Assembly: GCA_029891385.1 (NCBI GenBank)
Contig: CM057228.1
Location: 84,122,964 to 84,186,963 of the forward strand
DNA length: 64,000 nt
Reading direction: 5' to 3'
From: Erythroxylum novogranatense
Taxonomy: Eukaryota > Streptophyta > Magnoliopsida > Malpighiales > Erythroxylaceae
Shown: in pieces, positions 37,061 to 49,263 of the stretch
Layout of the letters: the number at the start of each line of letters is the position of its first letter
Position numbering within the stretch: the stretch's first letter is position 1
The notes under the pieces: model-generated
What the model saw: only the letters and a program-made list of their open reading frames with translations
What the model was told of the DNA's origin: nothing
Database searches by the model: none
Made by a program: the position numbers and the translations under genes

Positions 37061-37551
37061 ATAGGGAAGATAAGCAAAGTGGTGGGAATGGTGGTGTCAA
37101 ACAAGATGCAGAAGTCTGTGGTTGTGGCAGTTGACAGAATGTTTCATCATAAGGTCTACAACCGCTACATCAAGCGTACTTCCAAGTTCATGGGTCACGA
37201 TGAACACAACCCTTGCCATATTGGTGACCTTGTATGTTTATTCAATTCAACAATTTATTGTTTTCTCTTTACAGATTGTTGCTTTTCTCCCTATTTCACC
37301 CGCCTCACCTCGTAATCTAGTCTTTAAGGCATTGACCCAAGTTAATATGTGAGGAAATACTTGAACCGCGACTTTCTGGTGTAAGGATTTCACTTTATAA
37401 AATTTTGCGATTTCGGGTAAGATTGGATCCTTCTAGGCCTTTGAGCAAACGGAAGCATTGGGTTGTTGTTGAAATTTTGAAGAAAGCACAGATATACATA
37501 CCTCCATCTGCAGAGAGCAAAACCGAAATACCATCTTCTTCGACTTCTTAA
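37061..37551 (+). pseudogene. Mitochondrial-type small-subunit ribosomal protein uS17, captured and broken copy
   Basis: Two blocks encode a bacterial/mitochondrial-type S17 (OB-fold rRNA-binding protein of the small subunit). Block 1 (37061-37231) contains VVGMVVSNKMQKSVVVAVDR and YNRYIKRTSKFMGHDE. Block 2 (37417-37551) contains [19 protein letters not shown] and KKAQIYIPP, and ends with TAA. Together they come to about 101 residues, the family's usual size. Damage: the expected start codon reads ATA (37061-37063), so only an internal ATG at 37088 remains. The 185 bp between the blocks begin with a usable donor (GTATGT), but no AG acceptor is found next to block 2. The coding blocks themselves are otherwise well kept. 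It lies wholly inside the TIR element, so it is most simply read as a captured gene fragment and not the functional locus. Confidence 0.88.
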
Positions 37552-38689
37552 GGTCTGAATCCCATTCTAGATGTTGGAATCTTTTGTAGAAATTGCCAAT
37601 GACCAGCTTTCTTTAAATTATATAATAGCCTATGGATTCAGTTTTAATCTTTCAAAGGGAGTTATTGTGAATTGAATGTTCATTATGATCTGGAACTAGC
37701 ACAACATTCTTCCTTCACCAGTGCTTTGTAGCCTGTGCACAAAAGATTCAAGTTTGACGTAGCTTCTCATCCTTCTCTGTCATAATTCTTTTGGGAGCCA
37801 TTGCCACTGGCAATGACATGATATTTTGCCATACATCTTTTTTTTGCTGGTTAATGTTAACTAATTTAGATTTCATATTAATATATCCTAACAATTCAAA
37901 ATTGTGGAAAGACTGGATACACATGTAAGAAAGAGTCCTTTGCAAAGAATATCATCTGGCGGAGATCTGATTCGTCTTGTACTTTGTGCTTCTTTTGTTT
38001 AACAGATTAAAAATTTTCCATATATTGTATATTAGATGAAAAAAAGGCATATAGTTACGCCTAGGTTGGTGTTTTGTGCTTCTATTTTATGGGTTGATTC
38101 TTTTCCATGTGGTGCATATAAGATTAGTTTAAACAACTTCCTCTTACTTTTGTTTTTCTTCTTGCTTATCTTTTCCTTTGCAAGTTCATTATAGATGCTC
38201 ACTTTTGCAAGTTGCAATCATCACATTCAGAATGTTTGATTCCTACTGAAACATGTTTGGTTTAGAAGAATTATGGTTGAAAATCCTGATCTTTCTTTCA
38301 TTGTTGTTAACAGAAGATACAACTTAAAATCTGAAAGATTGACAAGTTCTGAATTGGGATAGGAATTCCAGGTGCTGCTAAGCATTGAAGACCACTCTCT
38401 ATGACTTTCTGGGATTTTGTTTGATCGTGTTAGAAGCACGAGAGCTTTTTGCCTAGGTGAAATTAAATAGACGAGAAAAGAAACCTCAGATCCCAGTTGT
38501 TGTTCTGTTTTAGCTGTCAAGTAAGTTTAGGTTGTCAACATTCGGAATAATCTTGTCTGTTGATTTTTATTTATATGTTTGGAAAGGAAGTGCTTATCCG
38601 ATTTGCTTGAAGAAAACTTGAGGTTATTCATTCCTTATGAAATGTTTATGGTAGGCAAGTTCGTCATTTAATACATTGTAAAAAGCCAG

Positions 38690-39990
38690 ATCGGATTAGT
38701 TGGTCCAATCTTTAAACTATTTTGAGATTTGATCCAATTAAAATTATAAAAGAATTTGATCTCTCTTCGTTTTATTCAATTCAAAAATATTCTTATGGTT
38801 TAAAATAACTTTTGTTGAATTATTTTGTTATATGATTAAGTGTTAAACATATGATATTGTCTATTATAACTCGATTTTAATAATAAATTTTATTAAAATG
38901 ATTAGACAAATTTATCAATTATTTAAATATTTTAATAATATAATATATGTTAATATATAATAGGTTTATATGTTTTATTAAAATATTAATCTGAGTGGAC
39001 TTTACTTTTTTCTTTTTCTCTAAAATTATAAAATAAGCTGAAATACGTTTTGTTTATAATTTGATCAATTTAATAAAGTTATAGTATTATAATCATTATA
39101 ATAAATTTTGTATCGTATCGGTTGGTATCAGATGGTACATACCATATTTACCGAAAAATAGTATAAAATGGGATGTTTCAGTACTGGGTTCAAATACTAT
39201 TTCAGCTTGTTTCACCTAATATCAATCAGTATTGTCCGTATTTAAAATACCAGTCATATATAAAACACCAATCATATATCGATTGTTACTGAAAATTTTT
39301 AAGAAACCAAGGACACTCCTGCTAAAAATGATTTTTTTTTAAAAACTCCTCCCCATACCTGACTCTGCTGCCTTCTTCCTTTTTTTATTTTTCTCTAATA
39401 CCCTCACTCTCTCTTGTTCACCGCCGTCATCTCTTTTTTATTATTGATAATATAATATTTAAATTCATATAGTAAACAATAACTATATTTTTTTATGCAA
39501 AGAATAATTAAAAAATGTTAAAATTAAAATTAAAATGCTTCAAATATAAATACAATAATTTATTATTAATAACAATTACATATTAACATAAAAATATATT
39601 TTAATGATATAATTATTATTTATTATATAATAAAATAACAATATTTTAAATACTTTATATTGTTTTAATTTTATATTTCTATAATAATAAAATAATCTTT
39701 TGGTATTGATTGTGATTATTATATTTATGTAAAATATGTGAAAATAATATTAAGGAAAATAAATAAATTATTATTATTATAATTTTTGAGATTAGGTTGG
39801 TTTCAACTATAAAGTATAATATTGAAAGATTATTTTATAATTTTAAAAATTAAAACTTTTTTATAAATTTAAAATTACTTAAAATAATATCATGTATTAA
39901 CCGATATTAATTTGAAATTGTTATTATTATTATTTGTTCACTTTTTTACTAAAGCTTCTCATTCGTAATAAATTTATCAATTCATAACAC
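38690..39990. other. AT-rich filler inside the uS17-carrying element
   Basis: Very high A+T with many TTATTA/ATAATA runs; no coding potential. A small repeat-like block near 39115-39300 (several forms of CGGTATCGGTTGGTATCAG and ACCAATCATATATCGA) may be a further, older MITE. Confidence 0.45.
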
Positions 39991-40200
39991 ATTGTTAATC
40001 ATCTTAAGTATAAGGGACATTTTTGTCATTGGCACAATTTTTACATTCTGTCCATTGCAACCAAACACATTCATCATCGAGGCAGACAGTTTTTTACTTT
40101 TTGTCTACCACAACCAAACATCCCTCATCTCGGTTCTGTTCCGTTCGATTCATTACATTTTGTCTTTAGCTACTGAAGTCAGCAACCATACGGACAGTAA

Positions 40201-40735
40201 GGATCTCATCAACTTAAAAAAATTGCTCCCCTCATTCTGCCTTCAAAATGACGCTTGTCTCTGCGCTCCACTTGCGTTTTGCTTGTTTCCACGCTGTGCG
40301 ACGCTGCGTCTTGGAGTAAAATGCTGCTTCCTGATGCGTAATTCAAGTCTTCCTTGTACTGTGCATCTTGAGTAAGACACAGACGTTTTACTCAAAACGT
40401 TTTGCTGCCTCTTGTTTTATTCTACTGTGCCTTATGCCTCCAGCCTGCGTGTTGCCTCTTCGTGCGTTTTGAACAAAACGCATCCCCATGCCTGCTTGTG
40501 ACCAACGCTGCGTCGTCGTTTCTACTTGTAATTTGCAAAGAGGTTGTGCTTTTCCTTGTTAAATTTTGTGCTCTAATTTGCTTCATAATGTTATCTCTTT
40601 TATTTCAAAAATATATCAGTATATCCAACCTAGCAGTAAACACAAATTAAACATCAGCTAAGTATTTTATCTTAAAAATAGTATTGAAATCATATAGAAA
40701 TACATGAGAAAATATAAGATAATTCAATCCTATCA
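40201..40735 (-). repeat. G1 3' LTR, second part
   Basis: 535 bp matching 44716-45250; ends TATCA. With the first part (1176 bp) it rebuilds a 1711-bp LTR, against 1710 bp for the intact copy. Confidence 0.9.
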
Positions 40736-43540
40736 AATACCCCCACACTTAGCCTTTGACCGTTCTCGGGCAAATCGTCAAAATTAAGCTCAAAAACCTG
40801 AAACATTTACTCAATTCCCATATTTTCCAAGATAATATAATCACAAACAAAGTTGAATGACTTTCAAATTTCATAGCAAGTAATCAACATCCCAAGCTTT
40901 TACTCATGATCAATCAACATTCAATATCTTAAAAAACTGAGCAATCTAATGGTAGACTCGGAAAATGTGTTTAATTAAAATAGATCAATAGGTACACTCA
41001 ATACTATTCATGATCATGACAATCCATAATTTTGCAAATCATTTCATTTCTTCACCATTAGTGTTCACATGCAAAATCATGAATCAAAGGACTTTTTAGG
41101 GTTGTAATGTGGGCAAAGGTGAGGTAAGATATATTTGGGTTAAGTAGCATGAAAGTCATCAAAGCTAGTGAAACAAAAGTAACACTCAATGAAAAACTGG
41201 ATACCATCAGCTATGATGAATGCAACATTTCTATTTCACAACCCCATTCAGCTCTCATACACAAACCACATGAAGCATATACCAATCCGAAGGAATCACT
41301 CATACAATTTATCTCAATGAAATCACAAGAGTGAACCTTTCAAGCAAACCTCAACCTCATATTCAACATTCTCAAATAACTCAATCATTACAACTCTAGG
41401 AAGATGCATGAATCATAAACAACTTTTAAACACATATGCAACTCTTCCTTGATAATTTTTTTCAATAATCTTTTTTTCTTTTTCTTTTTCTTTTTTCTTT
41501 TTTCTTTTCTTTTCTTTCTTTCTTTTTTTTTCTTTTCTTCTTTTTTTCATTTTGTTTCTTTTCTATTCTTTTCTTTCTTTTCCTTGTAAAAATTAAAATA
41601 AACTACACCAACATGGGAATTTCAATGAAAAGACATAAAATAATCTCCCAATATTATAACCAACCCTCACATATGTACACCCCCACACTTAGAATTTTGT
41701 ACATCCACAAACTCATCAATCACAAATGTTCCACTAGCTTTATGACTTGGGTAAGACATTTGGTTAAGTTTGAAAGCATAAAAAGTGGTTCATACAAAAA
41801 GAAATGTTAAAGCTCAAAGGGGGTTTATCAAGGGATAAATCATGTCAATAGGGTAGGTCATTTGGCTAATGTAGCTTAGGAAAAACAAAGAATGCCTAAT
41901 CATTTCCATGTTAATGCATGTGATAAAAATGTGGTCACGAATAGAAATTCAATGTAAAATCGGGACGTACATGTCATGAAAGTCACACATTATCAAAAGG
42001 CAATGAGATTGATATAGATGTGTCAGTCAAATAAGGCTCAAATTTTCACTGGCTTTGTCTACCATTAGTCACTACTCTTCCAAAGATAATGCATATCGAC
42101 CAATCACAAGAGCAAAAGTACATGTTAAAGTTGCTATGAAATTATCTAGTCAATTCACACTCTAATCATGATTATATAATATCCCAGAAGCAATAGAAAA
42201 ATGAGAAAATGTTTGTTTCATTTGTTTTATTCTTTCTCTCATTTTGATTGAAAACTTAAAAACAAGTCGCACAAACAAATTCAAAAACACACATGCATAA
42301 AAAAATAATGCGAAAATGTAAAGGAAAAGAAATTTACTTCCCTTGGGTTGCCTCCCAAGAAGCGCCTTTGTTTAGGGTCGCTGACTTGACTCCTTTTTCT
42401 CCTCACGTGAAAAAATTGTGATCTTCATGTATCACATGCGGCTCCTCTACGTGGGGTAGTTCCGAATAGGGCCTTTGTTGATCATCATCCTCCTTTAGTA
42501 TCTTCCCTATCATCAACTTCTCAATCTTGCCTGAGTCCATACAATCTGGAAATATTGCGAACGTTTCTTCACCTTTTTCTTTATCATTTAACTCCTCCAA
42601 TTTGTAATGTAAAGGTAAAGAGTTAGTCTCAAAAATAATTATGGACTCAGTACTTACCTCCGAGCTAAAAGATGTGTCCTTTTGGGCTTCGAGCTCCTTC
42701 TCTACTTTTTCTATACAAACAATTCGTTGAGGGTTGACCTCAAAATTCTCAAGCTCCTCATCACTTTGCAAATTTTTCGCACAGACTTCAATTGGATACA
42801 CCTCGGGTTAATACGGTTGCACCTCTTCTCGTTGCGACTCCAGGTGATCAAGGCTTATTGCCATCTGACCCAGTAGGTTTTTTCATCCTCTGTTGGTGTG
42901 CCTTTGTCTCCTGATGAAATTGCAAAGTGTTATCAATAAGTTTGTTAACCATTTCTTCTAAAGATGCACCTGAACCAGGTGGGCTAGCTTTTGTCTCTTG
43001 TCGGAATTCTTGCATCTCCTGCTGCATATCCTGTTGAAATTGCAAATTGTTAGCAGCCATAGTATTAACAAGTTTTTTCTAAAGATGCAAGTGAATTATG
43101 TTGGCTCTCCGGATCTTGGGCGCTAGAATATGTGTCTTTTGGAAATTGCCCTCCATCCTTCTAGAATTGTAAAGTATTCTCTTGCAATTGTAACATCAAC
43201 TCTTCCAAAGATGGGCCGGAGTTGTGATAGGAAGCTTCAGTGCATACGAGAATTATTGTAAATCCCGCAAACTATCATGGAAGTAATTCTGATGATTATT
43301 CCATCCATAACAAAAGTTAGGTTGATCAGTCCAAACATTGTTATAGGAATGAGAATATGAATTATAAAAGAAATTACTTCCGTTCATAACGATTTTTTTG
43401 TTTTTTGTTTTCGAAACAAAATATGAAAAGATCACAAAATAACATAAAAGAAATCAATCATGAACAAATATATACAAAACATCAATTAAATCACAAACAA
43501 AAACTAAAACACCACATTTCCCGACAACGGCACCAAAATT
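40736..43540 (-). pseudogene. G1 interior: gag C-terminal-like remnant, no pol
   Basis: Minus-strand remnants of an Athila/Tat-type gag: SNFFYNSYSHSYNNVWTDQPN (43380-43300; the NSYNPGWRNHPNF-type motif), LQFQQDMQQEMQEFRQE (near 43050), a second QFHQETKAHQQRM (near 42910), and an acidic ORF at 42801-42403. These two LQFQQ/LQFHQ segments look like an internal repeat of a helical region. No protease, RT or integrase is present. The rest (40753-42400) is noncoding and carries a 130-bp T/C-only run at 41458-41587. The element would need gag-pol from relatives to move. Confidence 0.7.
41458..41587. repeat. Polypyrimidine low-complexity run
   Basis: About 130 bp almost entirely T and C (TTTCTTTT type) on the plus strand. 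Confidence 0.9.
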
Positions 43541-45250
43541 TGACCGCGCATCGTAACGCTAGTCAAAATAAAATAACTAAACTATTACTGTAGCAGTGGC
43601 GAGTCTAGGTCGATCCCACAGAGAGTGTGTGTAAAGTTTATGAAATGAAATTAATTGGTGTTTAAGAAAAAGGAGGTGTTGGATTTTTCAAAGAGGAAAA
43701 TAAAATAAAACTAACTAACAAAAACAAATTAAAGAAAACATGCAATAAAATAAAAAATGTGGGGAATTCAGTAGGGACCTAGTTCTTTGGTTCAATCTCG
43801 GCCTACACCATGACTAAGCATATTTTATTAATTTGTTGTTTTTTAACCTCTCCTAGAAATTATTAATCGTGGGTTAATAATTAACCCGAGTTTTCCCTTA
43901 GATTTTGTTTAATCAAGATACGATCGTTGATTAAACCTAATCACCTAACAACCTAGGATACGATCTCTAGATTTAATTAGGCGATAGCATTACGAACTAG
44001 GAAAACCGATTAATCAAGGCAACAACCACATACGCTTGGGTCATTTAACCTAGGTCGTGTTATCCCTAATGATTACGAATCATTAGTCGCTACACATGAA
44101 TTTCAACATAACAATTATGGATTATATCGAAATTCTAGCAATATGTTTGAAATTGACAATTCAATGAACGCATTAAAATCATCAATTCACAATACCCAAT
44201 AGGTTCCTACACAAATAACCGAATAATAACGAAAATCCGATTATCATATACGAAACCCAAATCAGTTGAAATCGGATAACACAATCAATTCCTAATGAGA
44301 GAAAGAAACAAAAAAATTAAAATAATACTTAATCCGGGTCGTCGGCGTCGATTTTACCTCCGAATCGGTATCTAAACGTTTAGCTCTTCATGGGTCTTTC
44401 CCGATAAATTGCTTCAACCCTCATCTTATGTCCCACCAAAAATCCCCAATCGGCTTATCCTTCACGCAGCCCTCACTGTTTTCAGCGTAGCTTCATGCAC
44501 TGTTCTGCGCTGTAGCCATGTATTAAATCCTCGCAAGCTCCAGATCACTGCAGATGCAAGCCGAAGCCACCAAGCCACCAACACAGCTCCTGCCTTCTGC
44601 GTTCCAGTCGCTGCGCCCGTTGGGTCACGCCCCTGCGGCCTGCGCCGTCCCCTGTTGCTTCCTTTGGCTTCTGTTTTATTCTCCTCCGTCTACTGTGGCT
44701 TGACAAGACCAATAAGGGTCTCATCAACTTAAAACAATTGCTCCCCTCATTCTACCTTCAAAACGACGCTTGTCTCTGCGCTCCACTTGCATTTTGCTTG
44801 TTTCCATGCTGTGCGACGCTGCGTCTTGGAGTAAAACACTGCTTCCTGATGCGTGATTCAAGTCTTCCTTGTACTGTGCGTCTTGAGTAAGACGTAGATG
44901 TTTTACTCAAAACGTTGTGCTGCCTCTTGTTTTATTCTACTGTGCCTTATGCCTCCAGCCTGCGTGTTGCCTCTTTGTGTGTTTTGAACAAAATGCATCC
45001 CCATGCCTACTTGTGACCAACGCTGCATCATCGTTTCTAATTGTAATTTGCAAAGAGGTTGTTCTTTTTCTTGTTAAATTTTGTGCTCTAATTTGCTTCA
45101 TAATCTTGTCTCTTTCATTTCAAAAATATATCAGTATATCCTACCTAGTAGTAAACACAAATTAAACATCAGTTAAGTATTTTATCTTAAAAATAGGATT
45201 GAAATCACATAGAAATACATGAGAAAATATAAGATAATTTAATCCTATTA
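43541..45250 (-). repeat. G1 5' LTR (intact length, 1710 bp)
   Basis: Begins TGACCGCGCA on the plus strand and ends TATTA, where the other LTR has TATCA. It is followed by GTTAT, the target duplication, and shows what the left LTR looked like before the TIR element arrived. Confidence 0.9.
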
Positions 45251-48200
45251 GTTATCTCACAAATAATAATTATTGTATACAACATAATGTGGATAACCAA
45301 TAAGTGAGTAAAAACATAAGACTGTAATTGAATTCAACAAGTGTCATAACAATTCGAGCAAGACAATGATATGCATATATGCATGTCTAAATACTAATAC
45401 TAACAAGGACTTATCTATAAGGCCCATACGTGCAACATGATCAATAAATGTTTTGGGCAGTAAGCCTTTCATTAACGGATCTGCAATCATGAGATCGGTA
45501 CCAATATGCCCAATTGACATTTTATGTTTTTGCACTTCTTCTTTTACAGACAAATACTTCAAATCCATGTGTTTCGCACCCTTTGAATACTTGTCATTCT
45601 TAGAGAAGAATACGGTTGCGGAATTATCACAATAAATTTTTAACGGTCTGGCAATACTGTCGACAAGACCAAGACCTAAGATAAAGTTCCGCATCCACAA
45701 TCCATGAACTGTAGCCTCAAAGTACGCTACAAATTCTACCTCCATAGTGGAAGTAGCAATGACGGTCTGCTTTCCACTTTTCCATGAAACTGCTCCTCCA
45801 GCTAATAGGAACATGTAGCCGAATGTAGATTTTTGTGAGTCTATACAACTGGCATAGTCTGAATCCGAGTAACCTATCACTTCAAGATGAGTTGATTTTC
45901 TATATGTAAGCATATAGTCCTTGGTGCCTTGTAAGTATCTAAGGACTTTTTTTGCAGCTTTCCAGTGATCCAGTCCAGGATTACTTTGATATCATCTTAG
46001 CATTCCAACAACAAAACTGATATCTGGCCTAGTGCATGTTTGAGCATACATTAAGCTCCTAACTACTGACACATAAGGAATAGACTCCATGTTCTTACGT
46101 TCCAAATCATTTCGTGGACATTGCATTAGACTAAATTTGTCCCCTTTCTGAATTGGAACTATCCCTATGGAACATTTTTCCATTTGAAATATTTCTAATA
46201 TTTTCTCGATATATCCTTTCTGAGACAATCCTAATAATCCTTGTGATCTATCCCAGAATATTTCTATTCCTATCACATAGGATGCCTCACCCATATCTTT
46301 CATTTCGAAATTATTAGAAAGAAAATTCTTTACATCATATAAAAAACAACATTATTCGCAGCAAGAAGAATATCGTCAACATATAGAACTAATATTATGA
46401 ACTTGCTCCCACTCACCTTCATGTAGATACACTGATCAACAGTGTTTTCTACAAAACTATAAGATGTAATGATATCATTAAACTTAAAATACCATTTTCA
46501 GGAAGCTTGTTTCAGTCCATATATTGACTTCTTTAATTTACACACTAATCGTTCCTTTCCTGTGGTCACAAAACCTTCCAGTTGATCCATATAAACTTCT
46601 TCTTCCAAGTCACTATTAAGAAAGGCGGTCTTTACGTCCATTTGGTGAAGTTCTAAATCATAACGAGTTACCAGTGCCATAACAATTCTCAAAGAGTCCT
46701 TCTTTGAAACTGGAGAGAAGGTCTCTTTGTAGTCAATACCATCCTTCTGAGTGTAACCTTTGGAAACAAGTCTGGCTTTATATCTTTCAATGTTGCCTTG
46801 TGAGTCACGTTTGGTCTTAAAGACCCATTTATAACCCACTTGCTTTGCACCTTCTGGCAACTTAGTTAATTCCCAGACATTGTTGTCATCCATTGATTTG
46901 AACTCTTCTTTCATAACATTGAACCATTTTTCAGAATTGTTACATTCCATGACTTGTTTGAACGAGCCTGGATGTTTATCAATGCTCAAGTCAAATTCAT
47001 GTTCCAGTGAGTAAATTTCGTAGTCACTTGAGATAGCTGGTCTTCTTTGCCTTACAGACCTACGAAATACTACATCTTGTGACATTACTTGATCATTTAT
47101 AACTTGATCATTATTAGCTGGTTCGTCATTAATATGTTCAATTTGTGGAATTGGAACATTAATTTGTTGTTCCAGTATGTTGCGTATTCGTAATGCAACA
47201 ATAGAAATAACAACCGGTGGAATCACGTCTGATGTAGTAGATTTTACTCGAATTTGAGTAGTTTCTACTCGATTCTCATGAATATCTACTTTTCGTGTTT
47301 CTCCACTCCCACTGATTTGACCATTCTTAATGAACAGAGCGTTTCTAGACTCAACGATTCTCGTACTATGATTAGGACAATAAAATCTATACCCCTTTGA
47401 CTTTTTGGGATAGCCGATGAAATAACCACTAACGGTTCTTGCATCAAGCTTCTTTTTATGTGGATTATACAGCCTTACTTTTGTCAGATAACCCCAAATG
47501 TGGACGTGTTGTAAACTAGGTTTTCTTCCTGTCCACAGTTCATAAGGTGTCTTAGGAACTGCCTTACTAGGAATCCTATTTAACAGATACGCAGCGGTCT
47601 TTAATGCATGCATCCACAATGATAAAGGTATAGTACTATTACTTATCACGCTCCTAACCATTTTCATCAAAGTACAATTCTGCCTTTCAACTACACCATT
47701 TTGTTGTAGTGTACCAGGTATTGTGTATTGTGCACATATGTCTTGACTAGCAAGAAACTTTACAAATGGACCTGGACATTGTCCACTTTCATCAAAATTT
47801 TCGTAATATTCACCACCTCTATCAGACCTCACTATCTTTACTTTTTTATCTAACTGCCTTTCTATCTCATTAATGAACACCTCTAGGATGTCCACAGACT
47901 GAGACTTCTCATGTAGCAGATAAACATATCCATATCGTGATAAGTCATCATTAAAGGTAATGAAATATTTTTTGCCGCCCCAAGAAGGAACGTCGAAAGG
48001 ACCACAGATTTCGGTGTGTATTAATTCAAGTAATTCGTTACTTCTTGTGGCTGGATGCTTTGATATATGTTTGGTTTGCTTGCCTTTAATGCAATCCATA
48101 CATATATCCCAGTCAACAAAATCCAATGGAGGTAAGATTTCATTTTTCACTAACCTTTGTACCCTTTCTTTGGATATATGACCTAATCATTTATGCCACA

Positions 48201-49263
48201 AAAAAGCAGATTATTCATTATGTGCACTAAGTTTATTTCCTATAATGTGGTCAACATGAAACAGAGATTCAGCAAAATCAACATTAAGATTGAAATGATA
48301 CAAACAATCAATTAATGTATCAGAACCATAATAGTACTTATGTTTTTACAATGAAAAGACATTGTTTCCAATCTTGAATTGAAATCCTACATCATCCAAT
48401 TTTGCAACAGAAACTAAATTTCTAGCACATTCAGGAACATAAAGACACTTTTCTAGATCTAGGTAACATCCAGTGTCCAAGATCAATCTGTACATCCCAA
48501 TGCCCTCTATTCGTGCCTTCATTCTGTTCCCCATATACAAGAACTTTTCAGTTTTGTTTATGGTCTGGATTGTAAGGAATCTCTGTTTAACATTTGACAC
48601 ATGAGTAGTTGCATCAGAATCTAACCACCAAGTATTTTTAGGCACATCAATAAGATTTGTTTCAAAACATACTGAGACATAGTATGTACCTTTTTTTTCG
48701 AACCAAACCTTTCTTTTCGGACATTCTTTCTGAAAGTGGCCAGGCTTCTTACAGAAGTGGCACCTCTTATCTTTCTTGATTCGACCATCATTAACTTTGC
48801 TGAGAGCTTTGTCCTTCTCTTTGCCTTTCTTTCATGGTTTATTCTTGCTGCTACTAGCACCTTGATGAAATGTGAGATGAATGGAGTGGTCCTTTATTTT
48901 CTTCAATCTCCCTTCCTCCTGAACTAACATGGACTTAATTTCTTGAAGGTTCCATTTTTCCTCAATGGTGTTATAATTCACCTGGAACTGGCCAAGCTCG
49001 AAAGGAAGTGAGTTGATGATAAACTGTACCAAAAAGGACTCACTCACATCCATACCTATAGACTTCAACTTTGCAGCTAGGTTTGACATATGAGTTATAT
49101 GATCATGAATGGGTTGTGACCATTCAAACTTCTTGGTCGTTAGCTCACTCATTAAATTCCCTACTATAGACTTGTCAGCTATACCAGATTGGGAGTATTC
49201 TTTAAGCTTCAACATGAACTCCTTTGCATTGTCCGTTTTAGGCATTGATGACCTGACATTTTC
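45251..49263 (-). pseudogene. Ty1/copia element C4: gag (partial), protease, integrase, RT, RNase H, broken
   Basis: Minus strand. The gag UBN2 region runs 49245-48835 (FEWSQPIHDHITHMSNLAAK), followed by a CCHC zinc knuckle (CHFCKKPGHFQKEC near 48760-48720). The protease region has WWLDSDATTHVS near 48635, where the catalytic DSGAT has become DSDAT. The integrase has an HHCC zinc segment (HISKERV..CMDCIKGKQ), then FITFNDDLSRYGYVY and VRSDRGGEY. RT follows with YKARLVSKGYTQ, MDVKTAFLNSDLEEEVYM and LVLYVDDILLA, and RNase H with DSDYA, ATSTMEVEF and YCDNSATVF, ending at 45344. Stops at 48834-48832, 48189-48187 and 46500-46498 are TGA where relatives have Arg, consistent with CGA to TGA. A 550-codon open frame survives (48150-46498). 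The gag N-terminus and 5' LTR were cut away by G2 and lie beyond the window. Confidence 0.93.

Larger units (their letters stand above)
36493..40197. mobile_element. TIR DNA transposon (PIF/Harbinger-like) carrying a uS17 gene copy, inside the G1 LTR
   Basis: The insertion is defined by comparing the two G1 LTRs: the intact one reads ACCAATAAGGGTCTC, and this one has 3705 bp between ACCAATAA and TAAGGATCTC. The target duplication is TAA (36490-36492 and 40198-40200). The ends are inverted repeats: CCCCCCGTATGGTTACTG on the left and CTGTCCGTATGGTTGCTG as the reverse complement on the right, 14 of 18 matching. A perfect palindrome GTCCCCATACATGGGGAC follows the left end (36510-36527), and GTTTGGTTGC-type motifs recur near the right end. 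No transposase is visible. A 3-bp TWA duplication fits PIF/Harbinger; the superfamily call is tentative. The interior holds a ribosomal-protein gene copy and, from 38690 to 39990, very AT-rich DNA. Confidence 0.8.
35317..45250 (-). mobile_element. Gypsy element G1 (Tat/Athila-like), inserted in copia C4
   Basis: Long terminal repeats at 35317-40735 (itself interrupted) and 43541-45250 bound an interior of 2.8 kb. The target duplication GTTAT is perfect (35312-35316 and 45251-45255), and removing G1 rejoins the C4 sequence. Orientation is minus: next to the right LTR, TTGGTGCCGTTGTCGGG (43520-43538, minus strand) fits the 3' end of plant tRNA-Asp as primer site. Next to the left LTR, AAGTGTGGGGGTATT (40736-40752) is the polypurine tract. 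There is no pol gene inside, so G1 is nonautonomous. Confidence 0.92.

Noticed and set aside
39180..39205. GGGTTCAAATACT, like a tRNA T-arm
   Set aside because: No acceptor stem, D-arm or anticodon arm can be placed around it.
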